DNA of 64,000 bases, from the NCBI GenBank assembly GCA_013397695.1, contig VYZI01000134.1, positions 920,830 through 984,829 of the forward strand. Reading direction: 5' to 3'. Under the pieces are notes generated by a model. That model was given only the letters and a program-made list of their open reading frames with translations. It searched no databases and had not been told where the DNA came from. Each line of letters begins with the position of its first letter. Position 1 is the first letter of the stretch. The stretch is from Centropus unirufus (taxonomy: Eukaryota > Chordata > Aves > Cuculiformes > Centropidae). The position numbers and the translations under genes are program-made. Positions 34,354 to 47,115 of this stretch are shown here, in pieces.

Positions 34354-37300
34354 AAACCCTTTAACATCTTCAGACTATGGACAACTTTTGAGGTGGTGGT
34401 GGTGTTTAAGCCTTGTTACTCTGGCTGTGATCTAAAGCCTGTTGAAGTGAATGGAAGTCTTTCCACGTTCTTTAGATCTGTATCCCGCCCCCCCCCCGTA
34501 AGTGGAGCTAAGTCTAAAACGTTGGGAAGAAGATAGCCACACAGCTTACATTTCAAGCTCTGGAGTTTCCTTTATGTTGTCCTCAGGTCTAAATTTGTCT
34601 TCAAATTCTAACTCTGCTATGTTTATTCCTACAAAAGGAGATAAAGGTCTTTGTTCCTCTAGAAGTCCCTAGATGACTAGATTGAACAAACAGAGCAGTA
34701 ATGTTCTCACTGTTTTCCATCACCTACTAAAGTGCAGAACCTTCTCCTCCCCCAGTGTTTCCATTTCCTCTACTTCCTGTCTTTGCAGATTGGGTAACAA
34801 ATGCTGAATATTTCCTGAAGTTGACTAATGACAGGACATTGATGTCTGCAGCTGGGCAGTCTGGCTAGTGCTGGATTGAATTCTTGACTGAAAGAAGGTG
34901 CTACAGCTATGTTTGTGTAACCACCCCCCAGTATGCTTCTGTCTTTTTAATACCTTTAGGGTATCAGCGTAGTTGGAGGACCCTGCAGCAAACCTACTTC
35001 AAATGACTTTTAATTTATTGCAGTATTATTATTGCCTTAAAAAAGAAGGTTATCATAGGCTGAATCAAGATAGAGTACTCTGATTGTAAGTCCTTTTTCA
35101 CATGTTCTGCTCAACAAAGACCACTGATGATTGGGGTTATCCATTATTTGGAAGGAATGGCCTTTAAAATTAACAGGAAAAGAGGATAAGATCTTTCACT
35201 GATGGAAACTAGTTTGGGTTTAGTTTTGACAAAGTTAGGTTATACACACCCAAAATTAAGAATGTTTAAAGTGGGTTTCTTAGGTCTCCTAGCTATCTCT
35301 TATACTGAGAATTTAACTGCCCAGAGGAAAGGAATGTAATGCATTTTATTTTATAGCTTAGGCTTTTCCTCTGAAATGGGTAGACTGTCTCTTCTCTTGG
35401 CTGGGGTATTTCTTTCTCATTATGTCATTAAAACTTCAATTGCTCCATTCCTTTTGTTGTGACTGAGATGCATAGATCTGTGTTTCTGTGTGTATCAAAT
35501 TATAATGATCTTCTCTGTCAAAAGAGTCAAGTATCCACATATCCTCACTATATACCCCTTGGCCTGATTAGTAATGGTATTGATGTGAGCAGCGAGTCCA
35601 GAGGCAAATTAAAACAGACTTGCAGATTGTTTCCCTAGCTGACACGTAATGGCTGTTGATTCCAGTGTCCTTAAGTGCTACCATACATGCTTAGTTTGGA
35701 GCTGGAAGCAACTCGTCGAAGCTGGACAAAGATCAGCACCAAAAAAATGGGTAACAGAAAAATTTATACTTCTAAACCAGGAAGGTGGAAACTTGGGGTA
35801 GAAATGAGTTGTACAGTGATACAAGGCTTAGTAGGAAGAATAATTCACTCCCATGTGGCAGCAATACGACATGGACCTCTGATCCAGAATCAGATTCTTC
35901 TTTTGTGTGTGAATCTAATTGATGTAATCCACACCTAAACACCTGCTGAGAAAAATACATGTGAAAAATCATAAAACAAGTGGGCTCAACTCCTGGCATA
36001 CTACAAAAAATTTCTTTAATGCATATGCTTATTTTGGTTGTGTTATGTTGGCATGTTCTTGGCGTAAACAGTATTGTAGCCTTGTTTGGTAAATGAAAGT
36101 ATAAGACATATTTGGGTTTTTACATAGGTAATGCAGGAATAAAGTCCAATAAATGTGGGATACATATAGAACCCTTCTGACTGCCTCTGGGGCATGTTTT
36201 TACTTACCACCTAACTTTTTCAAATGCAATGATTTTTTTTTGCTTTGAAATACATTTTTGTATGGTGAATATTGAAAAACTGGGAAAAACAAGCAGTTCA
36301 GTAAAAGAAACACACCACAATCCTTTTCTTCTTTTTCTACTTCTCTTCCGTTACTGTTACTACTTTTTTACTTCACTGTGTTCTGATTCTCCAGTGTGGA
36401 GGCTTTCAAATGAAAGTTAACAGATGCTATTCCACATAATCTGACTGCTCCTGAGGGGAGTTTGTTCCCACCAGACGTTTTACATCTGTTTGAAGCTGAC
36501 TTTGCACTCCTTCTGTTCCATCTCAAATTGGAAACCCCAATGAGAACAGAAGAGAAGGTACACGTACCGAGATAGGGCTTTGATCCACGGTGCCACACAC
36601 TGACTGACATTTCCACTTACACCGAAACATGTTGCTCTCAGATATGTGGTAATAAACAGGACTGTTCAGTTGCTCAACAGAGATGCTGTTGAGACGGCAG
36701 GGAGAAAAATCACCTTTGTTAGTAGAAAAGTATTTTTAAATCTATACCTAAGAAATATATTACATTGTTTATACAGTCTGTTTAACTTCATTGTACTTTA
36801 TTCACCTACAGCATGGGATTTTGTGATTTTATTGATACACTAGCATGCTTTTCCTATTGGGCTTTCTGGCAGAGCTTCAGAATTTCTCCCTATATCCAGT
36901 TTTACCCAAATTTATGCTACTATAGGGGGCAAATATAAATTTTTATTTTATTAGAGCAATGCAAAACTTTCTGTTCAGATTAAATTTTGTCATCCCAACA
37001 AGTCTGTCTTTCTCAGTTAAAATCTTTTGGCTTTTTAATGTACTTCAATTCTGTCCCTTTAAAAAATAGGGGTATGTGTTTTTCGAAGTGAGGAGGATAT
37101 CGCAAAATTGTTTTCACAATTGTTCAATACATCTAAAAAATAACACTGTAAAAATAAAGAAATTATTTCTTTTCAGTGGCATAATACTAGCAGATCTGAA
37201 GTTAACTAACAACCTAACAGAGTTGAGAACAGAACAGAGTTGTCTTGAGCTTTGACTCATTCCCTTTCCTTCAATGTATTGTTTTTTGAATGCTGACCTG

Positions 37301-39249
37301 GAAGAACATAGACATTTTATGCAGAATTTTAAAGGTTTTGATTAGGTGTAACTTACTTTCCTTTTTTTTTTTTTTTGAAAACTGTATGTTTTGTTATCTT
37401 AAAGAAAAGGAAAGCAAGCTGCTTCTAAACTGGTGAACTCTAGTCCTCTGAAATTTCAATTTAGGAATTAAGTCATCTTTCAAAGTAATAGTTTGGAACA
37501 AGTAATAAGTTGGATAAGATTTCAGGGATCCTTTATGAGTTTCTCTATATTTATACTGAGAATATGACTCCTATTCAGATTTGGCTTGTAATGTTTGAGT
37601 TAAGATGGCCACACTCTGCAGGAAAAGGAATAGTAATTGGGTGGAGGGAAGAGCAAGAGTGTTGTTTTATCAGAATCCAGGAAAACGCTTCTGGGAGTCT
37701 CTCTTAATTGTCATAACCAGATCAGACATCTTATCTTTTTAATACGCTTCAGAAGGTAAACAACCAGAGATTTTTCTTTCCTTATTGAACCTGAAATATC
37801 TCCCTGGGATATAATTTGCGTTTTTCAGTAAATGTAAAGAAAATATTAATGTAGTACTATGGCCTATTCTAGTCCTTCTTTTCTAAGGCCAGTCCTCTTC
37901 CTGACCTACTATCTACGTCATTGTGCTGTGTTAGTGGCTGCTGGAAACAGAGCTTAGTCAATGAAATAGCAGCTCTGCCATGCCTGTAAGAGGCAATACT
38001 TTCCAGACTCAGTGTTTGAACTACTTCTACTTGAAACACTTCTTTCATACTGTCTCCCAAAACTTTCTAACACATCTTCAAGGCTTTTCAGTTGCTTATA
38101 TATACTATACTGCACGCATCTCATAACAATGATTGAGAATCTACTTGAAGATCAACACTCAGTCTTACTGTGACAGGCACTGAGGGACATAAGAAAAGCA
38201 GTGAACTCTCCTACTTTGTCTACAAACTAAATAGATTGACACAGTGGTATCTCACAAGATCAGTAGTGCCAAAATCAGTGAGGCAGTTAGGGGAAGTTCC
38301 TGGGTGTAGGAACCTGGTACAAAACTTTCTAATATTTTAGGTTATCTACATTTGCTTTCCATCTCTTGAGAAAGAGTCTGAAGTTGGGTTTTAAAAGCAC
38401 CAAGCACCTGTGTGGACATATATGCTAGGATAAGACCCAAGTTAATTTCCCCATCTTCTCCCAGACATTGTGTGAATTGGTGTATCATGGTAGAGAGAAA
38501 GCGTGGTATTTTCTTTTTGAGATTCAGCCTCCAGATCCACAGCTCCTTCCTTTCCTAGGCTGTTGACTTGAAGAAAGACTGGGAGTTTAGACAGTCAGGT
38601 CACATCACTTCAGATTCATGGTGGTAGGTCTAGTGCCAGTAACAGGGATGAATGACTTCAATAAAGAAGTACAGTGGAACAACATCTTCCACAAACCTAT
38701 TTGTACCATATGTTATGCCCCAAAATGGTGCTTTAGTAGAATCCCCAACCTTGGGGCCTTATGTTTGTTATTAGTAACATTTGCTTTCAGTTCCTCACCG
38801 CTTTTTTGCAGGGGGTGGGGTGAGGAACATAGAATATCTGAAAACAATAACTCTTGTTCATTGACATAAACCGGCTGTCAGTTCCTTGTGGGACCTGGGC
38901 TGATAAAAACCAGGGAATAACTATTTTATTTGAAATGTAAGGAATTTTAGCCTGTGGAGATTTTTAGTTCAACAGCAGTAAAGGTAGGGACAGCAACCAC
39001 TGAGGCTGTGAAAGGTTACATTCTCTCCCACCCTCTCTTTTTCCCAGTCCCCTGAGTCATAATTAAAACTCCAGAAAGCGAGAAGCTGTTACTAATGCTA
39101 ACATACAGTTTGGCACAACAGAATCATGCATTTACTGGCTTGTGGTTTTTATTTCATTTCATTTTTTATAGGTCAAGCTGAAATTTTACTTTACTATTTG
39201 GTTACAAAGGGCTTTTTCTGAATCTGAAACATTTTATTTTATTTGAGAG
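34354..39249. other. Noncoding unique sequence
   Basis: No gene is recognised. A C10 run at 34488-34497 and a T run at 37363-37377 are present. Open frames are below 90 codons. Composition is AT-rich throughout. Confidence 0.6.
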
Positions 39250-39530
39250 TTTCCCAGGTATAACAATTATGGAAACAAACACCCTGTTCAGCAGCCTGAC
39301 AATAATTATCTCCTAATGGAACAATTAGGCACTTTAATCACACGTGACTTTAGTGCTCTCAAGTTGAAAATGCTGGAGATGGTCTCTTGCTTTGTACTGC
39401 TTAGGATTTCTCCCAAGAGATTAGCTGGACACAGAGATGATCTAATTATCCTTCATATCTCTTTGAGAGCTGTCCAGATTTGAAGGAGCAGTTACATAAT
39501 AATGATATTTATATACCATCTTTTCCAGGA
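39250..39530. promoter_or_regulatory. Candidate conserved noncoding element (enhancer-like)
   Basis: Non-repetitive, stop-rich in all frames, with a dense set of homeodomain-type cores: ACAATAATTATC, CTCCTAATGG, ACAATTAGGC, CTTTAATCAC, ATCTAATTATCC and ATAATAATGAT. This is the look of vertebrate developmental enhancers, but AT-rich DNA gives such cores by chance. Cross-species conservation was not tested. Confidence 0.3.
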
Positions 39531-42500
39531 CTGAAACTCTATACAGGGCTACTTAGAAGACCCCTGCTCAGACAAGACTTAGTGAATTTTTTTGGATAAA
39601 GACTGGGAAGGAGTTTAGACATTTGTAATACTTCTTTGAGCCATTTCTTTAATGCTCAGAAATGCCTTGCGGCTCATTTGTAAGAAAGACTCTCTGTCAA
39701 CAAAGAAATCCTTTGAGTACCTGTTAGGGAGGTTTATTTGCAAGTCTTTATGAACCAGTCATATCTTAACTACTCACAGGTCTTAGAAATCCATTCCTCA
39801 GCAGAAGTTCATTATTTTTCTAAGACAAACTGAGGTGGAAGGGTGTTTCTCTGCCCTGAGACTCTAGAGAATGAGCTTATACTTCCCGCGTACAAATACC
39901 AGTGAGGCAATTTAAAGTGGTCAGGGAGATACTTGGAAGATCTTTCAGTGAAGGAGAAAGAATTATTGGCACCTGTTGGATCACCGTTGCCATATCTTAA
40001 AATACATAGCCCCTTTTAAGGTCATCTATTAAACTACTGGACACCCCTGACCTTGCGGTCTGGTGTGATTTCAGCCCAAGGTAATATGAACTGGTAGATT
40101 AAAAAAAAGTCTCCCTCCTGCTGTAGATACCTTTCAGTGCTTAATAGCCATTTATGCTGTCTTTTTCCCCCCTTTCTCGCCTGTGGGGTAAGCAGCATTT
40201 GGTGTCAGAAAGCCTGGAAATTCTTGGGTTTCAATATACTTGAGGGTATGCTGTTCGGAACAGATCCTGACTTTTCTTCAGCTGCCATCCTCAGGGTGTT
40301 TTTTGATGCCTCTGTTTCTCCAGTATGACGCTAGAAATGTGAATCGTGGGGAAAGCTTGCCTTGTTTTCATTCAAAGGATAGCACACGAGGCCTTAGTCT
40401 TCTCCATAAATTGCAGGTAACAAAGACTATTAGATCAAGCTGCCTGCAGAGAACAAGATGTTGCAAATTGTGAAATTGAAGAGTACTTCCTCCCTAGTTG
40501 CCTAGATAACATACCAAAGTGTATTTGTTGCCATATTTAATAAGGTAGAACTGAAATTCTGCATTCAGTTATAAGATAGAAGCCTAAATATAAGTGCTTT
40601 TTATTTGCTTAGCTACTGAGATTGGAAAAGAGAATAAGATTACTTGAGACATTTGCCTGTGCTGTTGCTTCTTGGAATGCTATTTTCTTGTGCTCATTTT
40701 CTACAAAAATCCATTTCTAATAAGAGTCAAAGTCAGACCAGGATACCGACTTCCAGATGCTTCTTTGCTATCCTGGGGAATGTTTCTTTTCATTTTGAAA
40801 CAAAGTGAATTTATTATCACAGAATATTTTAAAACAAAAAATCTCAAATAGCATATTGACACAGGGCACTTGATTCTAAAAACCTCAGAAAAGCCAAATA
40901 AATATCCATACTGAGTAAACAGGTTATTTACTTTTTAAGTATTTTTAGTTTCTGGTACTGCTCCTGGTTTGATCTCTGACTTCTTGATTATTGAATCCTG
41001 AGGGTAGGGTCAGAGAGCCAGATGTTGTCTCTCTTGCTTTAGGTCAGGAGTTGGGGATACTTCTTTCATGTTTTCATGGTTTGTGATCTGTAGACACCAC
41101 TGTAATATAAGTAATAATAAACACAATTATGTGCACCTGGTGGAACTCATCTGACACCAATGGGCTTATATTAGTATAAGGTAAAAATGTGGCTGATTAT
41201 TTGCCTTAGCAGCATCTCGCGCTTCTGTATATCTGTAAAAATGATCAACACTTACTATCTGGATAGTATACATAGCTATGGTGCAACTATGGTCCAGTGG
41301 TGCAGCTGCATGAGCTTTACGTGATGGTTTTCATCTTTGTCTCAAAATTATCTTTAAGTCTATGCTGTTGTGGAAGTTTATTAGTACATCCCTCGGCACC
41401 TTCTCACTCTGTAATGCAGGAGCATTATACATAGCAGCCTCTAGTGCCATTTACAGTAGTACATCCCAAGCTCCTAGGATTGTTTGTCTACGTGCCATGA
41501 TGGAAACGGTGCTTGGACCGACATTCCAACACCTTTCTTGCCCATACGGTGAAGCTCCAGCATTGCCAGCTGACACTTTCTTTTTGCACTGGAATTTAGT
41601 CGTTATAAGTCAGTCTGTTTGCATGTCTCAGCTTCTATTTTTAAGCACTGCTAATCCTCAGCTAAGGGCTGGCCTCCATCTGGCCTTACAAGGGTGCGTG
41701 GTGCTGAGGGAGGTGTGAGAAGCCTCCCCGGACCTTGTGCAGTCCTGCTGAGAGCCAGACGTAATCGCTGCCTTAAAAGTGAGGAGAGGCAAGACGGTCT
41801 TGTCTCCTCTCCCCCTTGAATAAAGAGAAATCAATGGATGGAGGAACTGTGCCCCACTGCATCCCACGTGCACCACAGGGAGACTGCACACTCTCTGAAG
41901 GACGCTCCTCAAATGGCAATGTGAATCTAGTGCTGTCTTGTACCGCAAGCATTGTCTGAAGAGTGCAACTGATATTGAGGTGGTTGGATACTTTTTTCTT
42001 TAAAGCTGTGAAGGTTCTAACTTTGTGTGCTTTCCCTCAGGTTAGCACTTGTCAGTTCACTCCAGGAAATTAGGGCTGTAATCCATGCAGACCAAGCCTA
42101 GAATTTGTTGCATGTTTCCCTAAACAATAGGAAAATAGAGATAACAGTGGAAGTCATGGCACAAGCTGAGCAAGTAGCCTTTGTGCTGCTGGAATGGGGA
42201 AGGAAACAGTTTTCTGCTTGTCAGAGGGATATTATTTCTGCAGGAAAACTACTGGGAAGGAGTCAGGGCACCAAGATGTGGGGCACTTAAGAATTGCTCA
42301 CTTGAGAGGATCCTACCATTTTGTGTGGTTTTGCAAACCATCTCCTCCACTGGAATAGCAAGAATGGGGAAGGAGACTTTCCTGCCATGGACTTCTCTGG
42401 CTGCCCATCAGATGTTGTATCCAAATAGACTGTGGAGACTGGAGGGCTGGTTTTATAGTCTTTTGGAATAGCTGCCTTATTGAAGCAAGGCAGGATCAAG

Positions 42501-44409
42501 CCTGCTCCCTTGTTGCTGCTGGGAACTTGAAGACCTTGCAGACAGAGAATTATGTTATGCTTTCTGAAGAAAAGAGGGTTAGTATGTGCTATTGCTTCCT
42601 GGTGAAGCCTCTCATTTGTTAAGCAGCTAGCAGAAATTTAACTGCTAAAGCTTGAAGAAGTCATGGTTTCAATGTGCTTTTACAATCAAAGCAGTTGAGA
42701 ATTATATGGTCTTTTGGAATTTTTATTCACCTAGTTTTCTTGATATGCTTTATTCAGGTGCTGAAATCTGTCTCCTGTATGTCTTAAGCAGTCCATCTAG
42801 GTCCGGAGCAGTGTTATTTTAGCAGGGAAAGGCCTTTGGCTAACAGCAGTTGGAAGAAGGATGGTGATCTGGAGGATGTGCATAAAGAAGATCTAATCAG
42901 TAGTGAATTCAAAGGATGGTCTTGCAGGAGATGTGGTGACTATAAGACATCATGCTTACTGTGTTGAAGAGACCTAGACAGTTGCCATGACTCTTGGTTT
43001 AAAAGCATCTACCCATTAACATTAACCTTTTGTACCAATGTAAATACATTCAATTAACTTTTTCTTTCAAGTTAGGATTTGCAATCACATGTGTTTTTAT
43101 CTCTCTTCCTATTCGTACATGTTAGGACCCACTTTCCATCTTGTGCCTGGATTCTCATATCTTTCAAGGCCATCTGGGGAAGTCTGCCATGCATGATATG
43201 CAAAGGCTAAGAGAGAGGGACATTGCATCCTGTGCAAGTTAAATAAGTTTATTTTCCAATAAATATCTTTCCATATGTGCCAAGCAAATATCTTGAGAGA
43301 CTCCAGTTTTTCCATTTACTCACTTGCACTAATATTTAGTGGGATGATAAAGGTTTTGGTACTTGTTGTGCATTGATATTGATATTGTTTTGCTTAATAA
43401 CTTCAGTTACTCATTTCCTTGAGTAACGTTAAATTTGTATGAAATTGTCCAAGTCTGGATCTGAATGGAACATGCTCATTAGTATCTGCATCAAGTCACA
43501 TTCAGTGGTGAGTAGCACACAGTGTTCTGAAAGCAGCAACTATTGAAACTTTATTTTTACATTTTTAACAGTAGAAATGAGAAAAGGAAATAATTGGCTC
43601 TATGTGTATGAAAAAGCTATTAAGATTTTTGTTGTTCATTATTTTATTTTATTATTAGAGAAACAAAATATACTATACATTTTGTTTCGCATGGAATTAT
43701 ATAGGCAATAAAAGTTTGTGAATGAAGAAACACATTTTGCACTAATTCCACAGTACTTCTAGTTCATTTTATGATTTTTTTTATAACACTTCTGAGAGTG
43801 CTTCTACTGATTTCAGGGAACAGTAGGAAAGCCACCCACTGGCTAATTTAACCTGTAAAAATTGTCTTTCTGCAAGTGACAAAAAAAGAAGTAGCCTGCT
43901 GACTATTTTAGATATCTCGTTTCTGTTTCCAAGATCATTAATTCATACCCCATTGAACTTTGATTTTGTTTTGGGTTTGTTTTTTTTTCTGCTCCTACTC
44001 TAAACTGGGAAAAAAGGGCAAAAATATTTCTGGGCTTAGAAAATCAATCAGCAACTTGGCAAAAGAGATGAGAGGTACCTACAGATGTGGAATAAGTAAT
44101 AAAAAAATAAATAAAGCAAAAGGCTAACCTTTATACTGGTCAAATGACAAAACCAGAATGGGGATAGGATTCTATAAATCAAAGCATTCTGAAGTAAAGG
44201 CATTCAATTGTTTGACCCTATTTTTGTGTGGTTGGTCTCATTGTTATAAATAGTGGGCCTTTATTGACATGCATGCTTATCTAGGTAAGATATTTTTATA
44301 TGGCTTAATTGCCCTTTTACCACTTTTCTGTTAAGATCCCATGTGATGTCTTTTTGATAGTCTGTTATAATCCTGTTGGGTGCTTATCTGAAGGCATTTT
44401 TTTCTTCTC
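39531..44409. other. Noncoding unique sequence
   Basis: No gene is recognised. A 118-codon frame at 41362-41718 and a 96-codon minus-strand frame at 41658-41948 overlap a GC-richer patch and carry no known motif. TAAAAAAATAAATAAA low complexity lies near 44100. Confidence 0.6.
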
Positions 44410-44440
44410 ATTTAGAAAGCCTAATTAAAGCTTTCTAAAT
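44410..44440. repeat. Perfect 11-bp inverted repeat with 9-base loop
   Basis: ATTTAGAAAGC, loop CTAATTAAA, then GCTTTCTAAAT. The loop itself carries a TAATTA homeodomain core. It could be a remnant of a palindromic element or chance. Confidence 0.8.
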
Positions 44441-45709
44441 TAAGGTGAATGTATTCTTTTCTTTTTCTTTGCAATGGTTCTTGAATTTTTGGGTTACTTC
44501 TTCAGAGCAGAGTTTTCTTGTAATTGTTTTCTTCATTCAGCCACTGTAGCTTATGCTGATCAGATAATCACAGCCATAGAGTTACAGAGAAATATTTTAT
44601 TTAAATCCAGAAAAGAATAAAAAATGGAGGCTTGCATTTAGATTGCATCTTTATACATCCTTTTTCTTTCACTGTGCTTTAGTCCGTGATTCCAATTAAT
44701 TTAATTAATCAAAGAAATAAAATACTTCCTTGTTCTGCCCCTCTTTACAGGCACATGCATTTATAAGGATATGAGCCATCATGTCCATTCACATTATTTA
44801 TGATCTGAAGAAAACTTGCTTATTTAGAAAGTTATATGACTAATACAGCAAACGCTGTTCAGGACCCAAAAAATAACTTCTGGAGATGAAAAGGTTTATA
44901 TTTAAAAAAGAACATATTTGACTGTTTATTTTATTGAATTCCTGGAAATTTTTCATTGTTGGCTTGAATCAAAATAAAAGTTTGCTGCATCTGCCTACAG
45001 AAGAAACGGACATGAAAATGCCCAGGTAATTTATGGATGCAGTTACCTCAGCTCTGCCTACTGAGCTCCATCTGTGCTTGCACTGAAATAGGGAATTAGC
45101 AAGCCTGTATGTCTTAGTGCATGTGCAACAGGTGGAAGTATGACCCAATCAATTACACATGTGATATTAATACAAGTTGGGCTGTTCACTGAACTCCTCC
45201 CAGGAGCAGAAGGTTTAAACTTCAGACAAAGATGTATTTCAGGGTGAATTATGCCATAGTTCCCGTCTAGGTTTTATTCTTTGCTTTTATGGTGTGTCAG
45301 ACTTCTTCCTTTTGCACTCCAGGACAGCCGTGTAGCTGGCCCTGCTACTTTGTCCGTTCCTTTTTCCAACCACACCGATAAAAGCTGATGTTTTGTTGAT
45401 GGTTGAGTGTCTGGCCTGGGGCATGAGACAGAAAGGAATGATATTTCTCTTTTTTCCCCTACACTCTGCCCTGGGTTTGGGTCAGGGTAAGCTTAGGGTA
45501 ATAGCAAAGGAGGCCCACGGAAAAGCAGTCGGCTACTCTGCTGTACAAACAACGTAGAGCAATGGGAGATTTTGTATGTAAGTTTTTTGGCTGTCCACTC
45601 CATCTGCTAGGCAGAACTTCCTTATTTTGTTCCCCACCCCTCACCTTTATTCCTTTCAATTATTTACTTTTATATAGAGCAAACCTTGTATGACTGCTTT
45701 GTGGCACAG
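44441..45709. other. Noncoding unique sequence
   Basis: The stretch at about 44690-44720 is a tight cluster of AATTAATTTAATTAATC cores. The rest is unremarkable. No gene is recognised. Confidence 0.6.
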
Positions 45710-45906
45710 ATGATGGCAGGGCAGTCAACATCAACTGTTTAAAATCTGGGATTAAGGGGAATACTGTACCTAATTTATCTATAGAAGGATTCTGTGAAGA
45801 AAAAAAGTTACCTGAATTGGTGCTTAACATTGAGAATAAAGAGCTAATCATCATGCAGAGCCCTGATGAAGAACTTCTATTTCCAGTACAAGGATTTGAT
45901 GTGTAG
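45710..45906 (+). other. Possible terminal coding exon (weak)
   Basis: After an AG at 45708-45709 preceded by TTTGTGGCAC, an open frame of 64 codons runs to a TAG at 45904-45906. The predicted end includes LPELVLNIENKEL and SPDEELLFPVQGFDV, which reads like an ordinary soluble protein, rich in E, L and K. I recognise no family. The polypyrimidine tract before the AG is poor, no upstream exon was found, and no AATAAA stands directly after the stop. The opposite strand is also open for 85 codons. It is more likely chance than gene. Confidence 0.12.
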
Positions 45907-46859
45907 TCAATTGACATTCAGCCGGTTTTGACTCAAAGGGTAGAGTGCTACTGACTGAATTGTTAACACTGAGCAGCTGGGTTTTCATAGGAAGCCACTA
46001 AGCCGAAAATGTGATCTTTCACATCAGTGCAGTACGTAATGAAATGTGATGAAATCATAATTTCATTTGCTGTGATTTCCTTGAGGTTGATAACTCTTAG
46101 GCTTAGTTGGCCATCAGATCTGGACTAATTAGCTAGTCTTTCTAGGCTTTGAATGATGACGACAAGATTTGCTTTTTCCATCATTTGCAGCTGTTGTCCA
46201 ACTACAATTGCTACCTGTAAGATGGGAACATCCGTTCTGTGGTTCTTGTTACTTCCAGCAGGCTGGCTGAGCTCCTGTTGTTTCTGCAGGCTGTGCCGCA
46301 TGGAGGTTGAACACTCAGTTCATGCTAACCTCTTTACTGTCATGACTTTTGCTTACAGAGCCTGACCTACATACTCGGAATACTCTCTGAGCTATAGTCA
46401 GTGCAGGAGAGGTTTGATCAAAGACTTTGGTGAGAACTGTTTGGTACTATCCCAATCCCAAAAGAATCCAAGTCTGGCATTAGTGTAGCTTTTTACCTTG
46501 AAATACTTTAAAAACCAAGTTATTTGCCATGTCTAAGCTATTTCTTTACTGTCATTTCATGACATGGCTTTTCAGCTATCAGTGCACATGAAGCTCAGGT
46601 TTCAGTTTTGTGTAGACATATATTCAGTACCCCTTCTTAATAAGGATTCCTCATCATTGCTGTGTAAACTGTTTGGCAGCTTAGATTTTTTTTTTTTTTC
46701 CATACCCTGCAGAATAAATGACTAGTACCAAGGATCAGTGGAACATGGCTTGCCAGATTACTACACAAATTATCTAAAATAGAACCTGAATTCATACCTC
46801 GTACTATTTTATCCTTAGCACCCAGAGGTCTGATTCAGGCTGTGCATCTATCTCATGTT
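45907..46859. other. Noncoding unique sequence
   Basis: No gene or repeat is recognised apart from a T14 run near 46687-46700. Confidence 0.6.
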
Positions 46860-47115
46860 ATGGTGATGACAGTTTACTGTCATTTGAGGCTGTCTGAGTT
46901 TTCGCTTGAATTGTTAATTTTGCAAAATTCTAGCTATGTAATATAGCGGAACCAATCATCCATCTTAAACCAATTGGTTAGATGTTTGCTGTCATAGTTG
47001 TTAGCATAGTCACACACGTTCACTGAACTATACTGGGTGATTTTTAATTGCTTTATTATGTTTTTTAAATCTGTTCACAATGAAGACCAATTAAGCAGAA
47101 TAATCAATTGCTAGT
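46860..47115. promoter_or_regulatory. Candidate conserved noncoding element (enhancer-like)
   Basis: Non-repetitive, noncoding, with many short factor-like words: TTGTTAATTTTGC, AACCAATCATCCATC, AACCAATTGG, TTTTTAATTGC, GACCAATTAAGC and ATAATCAATTGC. Two CCAAT-like boxes sit near 46951 and 46970. Lone CpGs (TTTCGCTTG, ATAGCGGAA) survive. Offered only by appearance. Confidence 0.3.
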
